A stretch of 64,000 nt of DNA from Berkiella sp964594635 (GTDB lineage: Bacteria > Pseudomonadota > Gammaproteobacteria > Berkiellales > Berkiellaceae), in the NCBI GenBank assembly GCA_964594635.1, contig CAZQMV010000006.1, forward strand, positions 1 through 64,000, given 5' to 3'. The position numbers and the translations under genes are program-made. Numbering within the stretch: position 1 is the first letter of the stretch; each line of letters begins with the position of its first letter. Under the pieces are notes generated by a model. The model saw nothing but the letters and a program-made list of their open reading frames with translations, ran no database searches and had not been told where the DNA came from. Positions 25,832 to 34,467 of the stretch are shown one piece after another.

Positions 25832-26785
25832 TTAACTGTTCAATAAATGTAATGTCGCTTCCAGATCACTGGGAAGCTCAATATTTAAGGGTTTAATTAA
25901 AGGATCGATCCGTTTAATGAGTCCTGATAACACTTTGCCCGGGCCACATTCAACGACTTGTTGCGTACCTTCATTCACCAACCGTTGGATGGTTTCTACC
26001 CAACGCACAGGACAATAGAGCTGCTGGATAAGACCGGCTCGAATATCATCAGGCTGTTGATGCGTCATCACATCGACGTTTTGAATCACAGGAATGGTAG
26101 GCGATGATAAACGAATATTCGCTAATGCTTCTTTTAATTTTTCTGCTGCACTTTTCATGAGGGCACAATGCGAAGGCACACTGACAGGCAATAAAATGGC
26201 TTTTTTGGCGCCACGTTCTTTTGCCAATGTGCACGCTCTTTCAACCGCTTCGGTATCCCCGGCGATAACCGTTTGCCCTACGGCATTAAAATTTGCACAA
26301 GAAACCACTTGTCCATTGGCAACCTCGGAGCAAACGGCTTCCAATACATCGGTATCATCCATACCAATAATGGCAGCCATCGCGCCTTTTCCCGCTGGCA
26401 CTGCGGTTTGCATCAATTCGCCGCGGTAAGCAACCAATTTAACCGCGTCTTCTAAACTAAAGGCATTCGCACAAACAAGCGCGGTATATTCGCCTAAGCT
26501 ATGCCCTGCTAAAAAAGCGGGAATTGGCCCCTTTTGTTGTTGCCAAACACGCCACAATGCGACAGAAGCGGTTAGCAAAACAGGTTGTGTATTTTGGGTT
26601 TGATTTAATTCGGTATCGCTATCTGCTTGTGTCAGAGCCCACAGATCTTTACTCAATGCTTCGGACGCTTGTATGAACGTTTCTTGAATTAAAGGATAGA
26701 TCTGATTAGCGGCTTTGAGCATCCCTAGTTGTTGTGAACCTTGGCCAGGGAAAACAAATGCGAGTGATTGAACAGGCTTAACCAT
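25832..26785 (-). CDS. fabD: Malonyl-CoA:ACP transacylase
   Basis: FabD moves malonyl from CoA to ACP. The 317-residue protein has the N-terminal FPGQGSQ motif, the catalytic serine in AGHSLGEYTAL near residue 93, and the catalytic histidine in SVPSHCALM. It lies between fabH and fabG in the fatty acid cluster with short spacers. Confidence 0.97.
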   Translation of the reverse strand: MVKPVQSLAFVFPGQGSQQLGMLKAANQIYPLIQETFIQASEALSKDLWALTQADSDTELNQTQNTQPVLLTASVALWRVWQQQKGPIPAFLAGHSLGEYTALVCANAFSLEDAVKLVAYRGELMQTAVPAGKGAMAAIIGMDDTDVLEAVCSEVANGQVVSCANFNAVGQTVIAGDTEAVERACTLAKERGAKKAILLPVSVPSHCALMKSAAEKLKEALANIRLSSPTIPVIQNVDVMTHQQPDDIRAGLIQQLYCPVRWVETIQRLVNEGTQQVVECGPGKVLSGLIKRIDPLIKPLNIELPSDLEATLHLLNS

Positions 26786-26805
26786 AATAAATGTTGTCTT
26801 ATAGA

Positions 26806-27816
26806 TTAATATTTAACGAGCGCTGAGCCCCAGGTTAATCCACCACCAAAAGCTTCCAATAATAGCGTTTGGCCTGGCTTAACACGACCGTCTCTCACAG
26901 CAGTGTCCAGCGCTAATGGAATAGAAGCACTGGAAGTATTGCTATGCGTATCAACGGTACAAATGACTTTCTCCATGGAAAGTCCTAGCTTCTCAGCAGT
27001 GGCTTGAATAATGCGAATGTTTGCTTGATGAGGGATCAACCAGTCAATTTGTTCTGAACTCAAGTGATGTTTCTCTTGAATATCTTTGACCATTTCACCG
27101 AATTTGCTCACCGCGATTTTAAATACTTTTTGCCCTTGCATTTTTACATAAGGGCTTAATTGCATGAGATCGGCATTGTTATTATCTGTCTTAACGGTAC
27201 CAGGAATGATTCCGGTGTAATCTGCAAGCTGCATGTTCTCAACCGTCAATAGATCACCAAAACTGCCTTGTGCGTAAAGGTTGGTTGATACGATACCCGG
27301 TGTCTCGCTGGCCTTTAACACCACAGCCCCTGCACCATCACCAAATAACACACAAGTGGAACGATCTGACCAATCGATGACACGGCTCATCAGTTCCGCA
27401 CCAACAACCACTGCATTTTGCACGGTTCCGTTTTTAATAAATTGATCGGCAATGCTTAATCCGTAAATAAATCCTGTACAGGCTGCTTGCACATCAAAAG
27501 CAATACACGTAGGAATGTTTAACCGATGTTGTAATAAACAAGCTGTAGAAGGAAATATTTTATCGGGAGTGCCGGTTGTCACAATAATTAATTGTACCTC
27601 TTGAGGTGACAATCCACTTTGTTCCAAGGCTCTTTGTGCAGCAATCGCCCCCATGCTGGAAGCAGATTCCTCTTTACCGGCAATATGACGGGAACGGATC
27701 CCTGTGCGATCGAAAATCCAAGCGTCGGAAGTTTCGACGCGTTTTTCCCAATCTGCGTTGGTAAAGATAGTGGGCGGTAAATAACTACCGGTTCCGACAA
27801 TTTTTGAATACTTCAT
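26806..27816 (-). CDS. fabH: 3-oxoacyl-ACP synthase III
   Basis: FabH starts fatty acid synthesis by condensing acetyl-CoA with malonyl-ACP. It is 336 residues long. The catalytic cysteine is in VQAACTGFIYGL near residue 112, the histidine in IPHQANIRI and the asparagine in HSNTSSASIPLAL. Its ATG overlaps the plsX stop by four bases, indicating coupled translation. Confidence 0.97.
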   Translation of the reverse strand: MKYSKIVGTGSYLPPTIFTNADWEKRVETSDAWIFDRTGIRSRHIAGKEESASSMGAIAAQRALEQSGLSPQEVQLIIVTTGTPDKIFPSTACLLQHRLNIPTCIAFDVQAACTGFIYGLSIADQFIKNGTVQNAVVVGAELMSRVIDWSDRSTCVLFGDGAGAVVLKASETPGIVSTNLYAQGSFGDLLTVENMQLADYTGIIPGTVKTDNNNADLMQLSPYVKMQGQKVFKIAVSKFGEMVKDIQEKHHLSSEQIDWLIPHQANIRIIQATAEKLGLSMEKVICTVDTHSNTSSASIPLALDTAVRDGRVKPGQTLLLEAFGGGLTWGSALVKY

Positions 27817-28853
27817 GCGGTTGATCGCTTGACCAGATATTGTTCAACTTCAGAGCGGATCCTTTCAGGAATATTTTTTTCCACTTCAAGCATCGCTTCA
27901 ATAATCGCTTTTTTAAAGCTATGTCTTGGCGCATTTCCATGGCTCTTAATCACAACGCCATTTAATCCTAAAAAGGTAGCGCCATTATATTCGCCCGGAT
28001 CAAATCGTTTTTTTATTTTGCGTAAAATTGGGATCGCCAACATCGCAACAAATTTCGTATAAAGACTTTGCGTAAATTCACGACGCAAGTAGCTAATTAA
28101 CATCTTAGCGACGCCTTCACTGGTTTTTAAGGCTACATTGCCTACAAAACCATCACACACCACCACATCCGCTTTACCTTGGTAAATTTCGGTACCTTCA
28201 ATAAATCCGATGTAGTTTAAATCCGTCGCAGATAATAATGCCGCTGCTTGTTTAACCGCTTCTGTGCCTTTGATTTCTTCTGAACCAATGTTTAGTAATG
28301 CAACACGAGGTCTTTCAATATTATCGATAGCGGTTGCTAAAACTGAACCCATCACCGCAAATTGAAAAAGATGATCGCCTTGGCAATCAACATTTGCGCC
28401 TAAATCAAGCATGCGTAATCGACCAATTTCTGCTTGGTCTACTTTTACTGGGATAGGGTAAACAATAGCCGGCCTGTCAATCCCAGGCAGCGTTTTCAAA
28501 ACAAAACGCGCTATTGCCATCAAAGCACCGGTATTGCCCGCGCTGACGCAAGCTGCTGCTTCACCGCTTTGAACCATGTTGATAGCAACTCGCATCGAAG
28601 AGTCTTTCTTATTGCGCAACGCCAATGATGGCGCGTCGTCCATTAAGACTTGCTCCGAAGCATGTTGAATGAGTAAACGTGATTGATCGTGGGGCGGCAA
28701 GCTCTTTACTAAAGGCATAAGCTTTTGCTCGTCACCCACGAGGATCAGTTTAAGATGAGGGTATTGTTCGATTGCATCCAATGCTGCAGGGACAACAACA
28801 CTGGGACCAAAATCGCCCCCCATCGCATCCAATGCGATGCAAATACTTCTCAA
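27813..28853 (-). CDS. plsX: Phosphate acyltransferase PlsX
   Basis: PlsX makes acyl-phosphate from acyl-ACP, linking fatty acid and phospholipid synthesis. The 346-residue protein begins with the conserved IALDAMGGDFGP and contains VSAGNTGALMA and VCDGFVGNVALKTSEG, both typical of the family. It lies six bases after rpmF and overlaps fabH, in the standard order. Confidence 0.97.
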   Translation of the reverse strand: MRSICIALDAMGGDFGPSVVVPAALDAIEQYPHLKLILVGDEQKLMPLVKSLPPHDQSRLLIQHASEQVLMDDAPSLALRNKKDSSMRVAINMVQSGEAAACVSAGNTGALMAIARFVLKTLPGIDRPAIVYPIPVKVDQAEIGRLRMLDLGANVDCQGDHLFQFAVMGSVLATAIDNIERPRVALLNIGSEEIKGTEAVKQAAALLSATDLNYIGFIEGTEIYQGKADVVVCDGFVGNVALKTSEGVAKMLISYLRREFTQSLYTKFVAMLAIPILRKIKKRFDPGEYNGATFLGLNGVVIKSHGNAPRHSFKKAIIEAMLEVEKNIPERIRSEVEQYLVKRSTA

Positions 28854-28859
28854 ATGATT

Positions 28860-29057
28860 TTACTCTTCGTCGTCTGAATCAGGTGCTGCAGACACAATCA
28901 CTTGGCGACCACGATAGTAGCCATCTGCAGTCATATGATGTCGACGATGTGTTTCGCCGGTTTCTTTATCCACTGACAAGGTCGGCTTTTCGATTTTGTC
29001 GTGTGAACGTCTCATGCCACGTTTTGAGCGCGTGGTCCTAGCCTGTCCTACTGCCAT
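28860..29057 (-). CDS. rpmF: 50S ribosomal protein L32
   Basis: A 65-residue basic protein beginning MAVGQARTTRSKRGMRRSHD, the standard N-terminus of L32. Its tail is acidic (APDSDDEE). The zinc-finger cysteines of some L32 proteins are absent, as in most proteobacterial forms. It lies between yceD and plsX, the conserved order that links ribosome and lipid synthesis. Confidence 0.97.
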   Translation of the reverse strand: MAVGQARTTRSKRGMRRSHDKIEKPTLSVDKETGETHRRHHMTADGYYRGRQVIVSAAPDSDDEE

Positions 29058-29085
29058 TTCTATTCACCATTATATAGTTAGTAAA

Positions 29086-29631
29086 TCAAATATTATCATT
29101 AAATGTTTCATGACTAACACACTTGAAGTCATGACGAGGGACAAAGGGTAACGCAAGGTATAGTTCCTCTGCAATCCATTGTGCAACAACTATTTCCCCA
29201 TCGGTAACTAACAACGGCTCATATCGGCTTGGAAGCCGTTCGGCTTGTGCATCACTCACGACAGGACTGACTAAAAAAGTTGCGCGTATTGGCTGTTCCA
29301 TTGGCTGCATGCAGCGTTGACAAATTAACATTAAATCAATAGCTAACTCGCCCGCAACAGAACAATAACCCTCTGAATCCATTGAAAAAACAAGTGAAAC
29401 TGCCACTTCGGTTGCCGCTTGCTCCTTCAGCATTTCGTCTACATTCGGCAATTTACCCAGTGGAATGTTACCGGCCAAGCGCAAGCCACCAACTGGAGCC
29501 GTTTGGCAAAGTTTTTGTGGATTTAACGTAGCTGGGAGTTCATTGAGTAACATAGGGGGCCAATCATATCTTTTCGCAAGGACAGAGTCAAAATAGTCTG
29601 CGATCGGTATATACTCTTTCGCCATTGACAT
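29086..29631 (-). CDS. yceD: YceD/DUF177 family protein (large-subunit rRNA accumulation)
   Basis: An 181-residue protein of the DUF177 family, whose members support 23S rRNA accumulation and are always found upstream of rpmF. Two conserved cysteines are visible in LICQRCMQPM, and another in the C-terminal FKCVSHETF. I start at MSMAKEYIP; the upstream in-frame ATG would overlap the divergent maf start. Only 28 bp separate the two start codons, so the promoters of yceD and maf must overlap each other or neighbouring coding sequence. Confidence 0.88.
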   Translation of the reverse strand: MSMAKEYIPIADYFDSVLAKRYDWPPMLLNELPATLNPQKLCQTAPVGGLRLAGNIPLGKLPNVDEMLKEQAATEVAVSLVFSMDSEGYCSVAGELAIDLMLICQRCMQPMEQPIRATFLVSPVVSDAQAERLPSRYEPLLVTDGEIVVAQWIAEELYLALPFVPRHDFKCVSHETFNDNI

Positions 29632-29659
29632 TCCAACCACTCTTAAAAAGTTAATTAAC

Positions 29660-30238
29660 ATGCCAAAATTACTGCTGGCCTCCAGTTCAATCTATCGCCA
29701 AGAATTGTTAGCTCGTTTAAAAGTACCCTTCGATAGTTTTTCACCTGATATCGATGAAACGCCTAAAGTCGGTGAGTCAATTCAAGCCTTGGTTTTGCGA
29801 TTATCCAAAGAAAAAGCCAAAGCGGCATCGCAGAGATTTCCTGATGCCGTTTGTATTGGTTCAGATGAAGTAGCAGCGTTAGATAATCAGATCCTTGGCA
29901 AACCCCTCACCCATGAAGCGGCTATCCAGCAATTAATGAGCATGAGTGGCAAAAGGGTTGAATTTCATACTGGCGTTTGCGTTTATGCTCCAGCATTATC
30001 ATTTGAAGATTGCCGCCTAGTGACCACCGCAGTCACTTTTCGTCAATTAACACCCAGCATGATTGAAAATTACTTGATAAAAGAGCAACCCTACCAAAGT
30101 GCGGGTAGCTTTAAATCGGAAACGCTGGGCTCGGCACTGATTGAAAAGTTCCATGGCGATGATCCCACCGCGATGATCGGTTTGCCCTTAATTACTCTCT
30201 GCCAGCTGCTTGAGAAGGTCGGCGTTGCGGTGATCTAG
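29660..30238 (+). CDS. Maf-like nucleotide pyrophosphatase (YceF type)
   Basis: A 192-residue Maf/HAM1-fold protein beginning MPKLLLASSSIYRQELL, which holds the SSSxxR substrate motif. The catalytic aspartate lies in CIGSDEVAALD. Family members hydrolyse non-canonical nucleotides such as m7GTP; the yceD-rpmF context suggests the YceF subgroup. It is divergent from yceD and its last 47 bases overlap the convergent ABC transporter gene. Confidence 0.92.
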   Translation: MPKLLLASSSIYRQELLARLKVPFDSFSPDIDETPKVGESIQALVLRLSKEKAKAASQRFPDAVCIGSDEVAALDNQILGKPLTHEAAIQQLMSMSGKRVEFHTGVCVYAPALSFEDCRLVTTAVTFRQLTPSMIENYLIKEQPYQSAGSFKSETLGSALIEKFHGDDPTAMIGLPLITLCQLLEKVGVAVI

Positions 30239-32045
30239 ACTGAAAAGTCTGTAGTTTAAGCGTCGTTTGTGCATCAACACCTTGGGCTTTTTTCATGCTT
30301 AATGCATAGTCATAAAAGGGCGTTACCGGCAATGGTTCGCTTGCATGATGATCAATCGCGACAATAGTCTTTCCCTTCAGATGCGTCTTCAACGCTTTTT
30401 CTGCTAATGCTTTGGTTTTAGGATCAAGTCCGTTTGTTCCCTCATCCATAAATAGTACATCTGGATTTTTAATAATCGCACCGATAATCGCAATTCTTTG
30501 CTGTTCACCACCGCTTAATGATTTACCCCAATCATCCTTTTTATCTAAGTTATCAATCACTTCTTGTCTAAAATCTAATTCTTTCATCAATTGAATGATT
30601 GTAGCTCTATTTTTCGTGGTGGGCTTTTCATCGTTGGGATAATTGATAGCTTCAATTAAAGTACTGCGACAAGGAAAATAAGGCTGTTGTGGAATATAGT
30701 GGATTTTCACAGCATCTCGTTTTTTATCAGCAGGTAAAATCAGATCACCTTCAACATAGGGCCACAAATCTGCCAAACAACGAAAAAGCGTGGTTTTACC
30801 AATACCTGATGGACCTTGAATGACAGTTGCTTTGCCTTTTGGGATGGTAAAGGTACTATTTTTTAACAAGGGTTGACGTTCCGGCGTCGAAATGGTGAGA
30901 TCATTGACGCCAAAATAATCTTTCTTTTTAATGATGTTTAATTTCTTAACGGTTTGGAGCTTATTCCATTGTCCCATGAGGCGCTGGAAAGCATTAAATC
31001 GTCCTAATGACACGGTAAGGCTCGAGACAGGAAGCGTGTTATTTTTCTTCCAAGCAAAGAAATTGACGACTGAGGTAAAATATTGTGCAACGGCAAAAGC
31101 ATTATTGGGATCTACCTTCCCAGCGATAACACCGGGTGCGCTAAGCGCTAAACCAAACAGATACGAAACATTCATGCTGATGGTTTGTGCAAATGCCACT
31201 AAAAAGCTTACCCAACGTTTACTGGCGTTAATGAGAGAAACATTGTCTAATTTGTGCAGGATATTCGATTTTTCAACTTGATTACCCTTTTTCATTGCAA
31301 TGGTTTCAGCATGTTCTTCAACATGATGAAGTTGGGTATTAAAACTATCCTTTTTTTGTTTCAATTTGGTATCAATCGAACGCAAATTTTTATCAATAAA
31401 ATGAACGATTGAACCATAAACTGCAGCATAGCCTACTGCGCCAATCACCATATAAGCAGGTATTGCTATGGTCATAGAAAAAAGCGTCACCACCATTGGG
31501 GCAGATAAGATCCAAAGTTGATAAGCACCCACTACAAAATCTAAAAAAGCTTGTATGAATGTGCTACCCAGCATGGTTGAAGAGTTACAAATTTCATTTA
31601 AATCATCCCCTAATACCACCCCAGGATTGATTTTATTGTCTTTAGAATGAATAAATTTAATGCCGTAGAATGCTTCTGTATCAATCCACTTTGAGATTAA
31701 GTTTCTACCTAATTCACGAGATAAATTATCACTCAACCAGGATGTGGCTAAGGCGCAAAAAGATAATATGGTTGCGTAACAAAGGATAGGTACGACACAG
31801 ACAGCTAAGCCCCAACCAAAAACACTGAGTGTCATGCCAGGAGTCAGTAACAATAAATTTAGTGCTGAAAAAGCGTTTTGAATATAAACCATCGTTAACG
31901 AGGAAATAACACAACCGAGGAATATCACGAAAACAGCCGCTGTACGCCCACGATTCTTGGCATCAAAACCAAAATACGGACTGAACAAGTAATAAACCTG
32001 TTTTATGTCTTGATATAATGAAGTTTGGGTATCGGTCTGTGACAT
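30192..32045 (-). CDS. SbmA/BacA-like ABC transporter, membrane and ATPase domains fused (YddA type)
   Basis: A 617-residue half-transporter. The first 350 or so residues contain about six membrane helices of the ABC_membrane_2 (SbmA/BacA, peroxisomal fatty-acid transporter) kind, with the tell-tale segment NPGVVLGDDLNEICNSST. The ATPase half has Walker A GPSGIGKT, signature LSGGEQQRIA and Walker B VLFMDEGTNGLDP. Relatives import peptides, vitamin B12 or long-chain lipids; the substrate here is unknown. A minus-strand promoter and an inverted repeat lie upstream. Confidence 0.88.
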   Translation of the reverse strand: MSQTDTQTSLYQDIKQVYYLFSPYFGFDAKNRGRTAAVFVIFLGCVISSLTMVYIQNAFSALNLLLLTPGMTLSVFGWGLAVCVVPILCYATILSFCALATSWLSDNLSRELGRNLISKWIDTEAFYGIKFIHSKDNKINPGVVLGDDLNEICNSSTMLGSTFIQAFLDFVVGAYQLWILSAPMVVTLFSMTIAIPAYMVIGAVGYAAVYGSIVHFIDKNLRSIDTKLKQKKDSFNTQLHHVEEHAETIAMKKGNQVEKSNILHKLDNVSLINASKRWVSFLVAFAQTISMNVSYLFGLALSAPGVIAGKVDPNNAFAVAQYFTSVVNFFAWKKNNTLPVSSLTVSLGRFNAFQRLMGQWNKLQTVKKLNIIKKKDYFGVNDLTISTPERQPLLKNSTFTIPKGKATVIQGPSGIGKTTLFRCLADLWPYVEGDLILPADKKRDAVKIHYIPQQPYFPCRSTLIEAINYPNDEKPTTKNRATIIQLMKELDFRQEVIDNLDKKDDWGKSLSGGEQQRIAIIGAIIKNPDVLFMDEGTNGLDPKTKALAEKALKTHLKGKTIVAIDHHASEPLPVTPFYDYALSMKKAQGVDAQTTLKLQTFQSRSPQRRPSQAAGRE

Positions 32046-32067
32046 GGTGCTGCTCTAAATTGAAATT

Positions 32068-32117
32068 TAACTACCTTAGTTTTAAATCGATTATAAAGTA
32101 ACCTGGTAGTTAATCAA
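32068..32117 (-). promoter_or_regulatory. Promoter with flanking inverted repeat for the ABC transporter gene
   Basis: On the minus strand TTGATT (32112-32117) and TATAAT (32090-32095) are separated by 16 bp. TAACTACC at 32068-32075 and its complement at 32105-32112 bracket the -10 region, one arm next to the -35 and one near the start of the transcript, as an operator might. No regulator gene is next to it. Confidence 0.5.
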
Positions 32118-32180
32118 TAAAATAACTCCCTTTATTAGCTCAACCTGTCTTTTAAGTTATCTAAATATATCAATAAAAAG

Positions 32181-32209
32181 AAAAGGCCGGTAAAAACCGG
32201 CCTTTTTTA
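32181..32209 (-). terminator. Rho-independent terminator after sppA
   Basis: Ten-base stem AAAAGGCCGG/CCGGCCTTTT with a six-base loop and flanking A and T runs. It lies 13 bases past the sppA stop on the minus strand. The symmetry would let it act in both directions. Confidence 0.9.
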
Positions 32210-32221
32210 TATTTGATAGGC

Positions 32222-33163
32222 TTATCTTAACGTCGGTTTTAAACCCATTTCTGAGGTAATTTCCTTGCCAAAGCTAGAGCCAATGCGATTTGCTAGACGA
32301 TCTAACAAACTATGGGAGGTGGTGTAATCGATAACGTCTTTCTCGCCAATGATTTCACGCGCCACATAACCGGAGCTACCGATACCATCAATTAAGCCCA
32401 TTTCTAACGCTTTATCGCCAGTCCAAAACAAACCGGTGAACACTTCATCGTTAGGTTTTAAGCGAGTGCCACGGCCTTCTTTCACCGCATTAATAAAGTG
32501 GGAATGCACATCATCAAGCAATGCTTGTGTGAAGGCCACCTGTTCGGGTTTTATAGGTGAGAAGGGATCCATAAACAATTTATTTTTCCCTGCCGACATT
32601 GAGCGCTGCTCAACACCTACTTTCTGCATGGTATCGACAAAACCAAAGCCTGGCATCAATACACCAATCGAGCCAATAATGCTCGATTTATTCGCATAAA
32701 TTTGATCGGCACCTACAGCAACGTAGTAGGCACCTGAAGCACAGATATCCACCGCAACCGCGTAGACTTTCTTATCAGGATGCAATGCTCTTTGACGCTT
32801 TAGTTCATCGTAGATATAAGCGCTTTGTACGGGTGTACCACCAGGTGAATTGATCCGCAAGATGATCCCTTTCACTTTGGGTTCGTTAAACGCACGATGC
32901 AAGCTGGTTGCCACTTGATCAGCATCGACTTCTTGGCCTTGGCCAATTGTGCCCACGATATCAATTAAAGCAACGTGATCTTTTAACGCAGGCTTTCCTT
33001 TAGCGCCCATCCAAATGGCCGTTAAGAAAATAATATAACCGAGAATAATAAGCTTGAAAAAAATACCCCAACGGCGGCTACGGCGATGTTCCGTGACGTT
33101 TGCCATCAACGTTTTTTCTAAAACTTCTTGTTCCCACCGGGACTTTTCAACCTGATCCTGCAT
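32222..33163 (-). CDS. sppA: Signal peptide peptidase SppA
   Basis: A membrane-anchored serine protease that degrades cleaved signal peptides. It is 313 residues long, the short single-domain form. There is one membrane helix at about residues 35-53. The nucleophile is S143 in CASGAYYVA, and the general-base lysine is K193 or K195 in SAGKNKLFMDP. The oxyanion segment NSPGGTP is present near 106. It follows rluC on the same strand with an 11-bp spacer. Confidence 0.93.
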   Translation of the reverse strand: MQDQVEKSRWEQEVLEKTLMANVTEHRRSRRWGIFFKLIILGYIIFLTAIWMGAKGKPALKDHVALIDIVGTIGQGQEVDADQVATSLHRAFNEPKVKGIILRINSPGGTPVQSAYIYDELKRQRALHPDKKVYAVAVDICASGAYYVAVGADQIYANKSSIIGSIGVLMPGFGFVDTMQKVGVEQRSMSAGKNKLFMDPFSPIKPEQVAFTQALLDDVHSHFINAVKEGRGTRLKPNDEVFTGLFWTGDKALEMGLIDGIGSSGYVAREIIGEKDVIDYTTSHSLLDRLANRIGSSFGKEITSEMGLKPTLR

Positions 33164-33174
33164 TTAGGACATCC

Positions 33175-34134
33175 TCATGTTATTGATTTTAATTTTGATA
33201 AAAACTGTTGGCACTCTGCTGGCATGTCACATGTTACCGTCAGTGGTTCCGATTTATTTGGAAGCTCAATGACTAACTGATGGGCATGTAAAAATAAACG
33301 CCCAAACCCCATTACCTTTGCCCGATTATTTTTTTCCGCATCTCCATATTTGGGATCACCATATATTGGATGTCCCATATAGGTACAGTGAACACGGAGC
33401 TGGTGAGTACGACCTGTTAAAGGGGATACCTGTAATAATGTTGCGTCTTGGTAAGATTCTAAAATCTTCACACCCGTTTTCGCAAATTTACCAGAGTCAT
33501 CAACCTTAACCATCCTCTCACCTGAAGGTAGCACATATTTGTGCAAAGGGGCCTCCACTAACTTCCCACCCCGCCAAGCACCCACGACTAAAGCAAAATA
33601 GTGCTTTCTAATTTTACCTGCTTTCAAACATTCGTGTAGATGAACCAACATAGAGCGTTTCTTGGCAATCATAACCAAGCCAGAAGTATCTCGATCGAGG
33701 CGGTGCACTAATTCTAGAAAGGGCGCATAGGGTCGCAATTTACGTAACGCTTCGATAAGCCCCCAAGAAACCCCACTTCCCCCATGCACAGCGATGCCGG
33801 AAGGTTTGTTCACAATCAAAAGGTGATCATCTTCGTAAACAACTGATTCTTCTATGTTTTTTAAAGTTCTTTGACCAGGTGCAATCACAGGCTCTGGTTT
33901 ATCATCATAGCGCAAGGGGGGGATCCGAACCGTATCACCATCAATGAGTCGGTAACTAACATCTACCCTTTTTTTGTTAACGCGCAACTCACCTTTACGA
34001 ATGATTCGATAAAGCTTACTTTTAGGGACGCCTCGCAGCAAAGAGAATAGAAAGTTGTCTACCCTTTGGCCGGCATGATTTTCGGTCACAACAACTTGTT
34101 GAACCTGATTGTAAGACATTGACTTGGCTAACAT
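33175..34134 (-). CDS. rluC: 23S rRNA pseudouridine synthase RluC
   Basis: RluC makes pseudouridines at three positions of 23S rRNA. The 319-residue protein has an N-terminal S4 RNA-binding domain (GVPKSKLYRIIRKGELRVN) and the RluA-family catalytic motif HRLDRDTSGLVMI, whose second aspartate is the nucleophile. The ATG at 34134 and an in-frame ATG at 34119 are both possible starts; neither has a clear ribosome site. It is divergent from rne, as in E. coli. Confidence 0.95.
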   Translation of the reverse strand: MLAKSMSYNQVQQVVVTENHAGQRVDNFLFSLLRGVPKSKLYRIIRKGELRVNKKRVDVSYRLIDGDTVRIPPLRYDDKPEPVIAPGQRTLKNIEESVVYEDDHLLIVNKPSGIAVHGGSGVSWGLIEALRKLRPYAPFLELVHRLDRDTSGLVMIAKKRSMLVHLHECLKAGKIRKHYFALVVGAWRGGKLVEAPLHKYVLPSGERMVKVDDSGKFAKTGVKILESYQDATLLQVSPLTGRTHQLRVHCTYMGHPIYGDPKYGDAEKNNRAKVMGFGRLFLHAHQLVIELPNKSEPLTVTCDMPAECQQFLSKLKSIT

Positions 34135-34198
34135 AGGGTGGATTATATACTTAGGATCAAAATTTGTCCGCCTATTTTAGCACTTCGTATCAACTAGT

Positions 34199-34228
34199 TC
34201 GACATAGGAAAAACTGATAAAATACAAT
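34199..34228 (+). promoter_or_regulatory. Promoter of rne
   Basis: TCGACA (34199-34204), an 18-bp spacer, and TACAAT (34223-34228), each one mismatch from consensus. Transcription would start near 34235, leaving an untranslated leader of about 230 bases before the rne start codon. Confidence 0.65.
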
Positions 34229-34234
34229 GGTTGC

Positions 34235-34467
34235 AAGTGCTTGTTGAAAAATTCAATCAACTTACTTTGCAATAAGGTTGCCAATAGGGGCAGATCATTT
34301 TAGGCCAAGGCCGTAAAACATACCTCCTTTAGAGAGCCACACGATGGTATCCCAGCCGAGACTGGAGAATCTCGAGTTTAAGGTAATCCTCCTATTTGGC
34401 CCCTCCCCATGAAGCATCGGGGATTGAAACAGCACATTTAAAAAATAAACAAATACGTTGGAACACT
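34235..34467 (+). promoter_or_regulatory. Long rne 5' leader
   Basis: This stretch has no gene. It holds a hairpin CGAGA (34357-34361)/TCTCG (34370-34374) and two CCTCCT sequences (34323-34328 and 34388-34393) that are complementary to Shine-Dalgarno sites. In E. coli a long structured rne leader lets RNase E degrade its own mRNA; the same feedback is plausible here. The structure has been judged by eye only. Confidence 0.5.

Noticed and set aside
33168..33175. Isolated GGACATCC core between sppA and rluC
   Set aside because: It lacks the CAAA flank and is a single copy; about two random occurrences are expected in the window.
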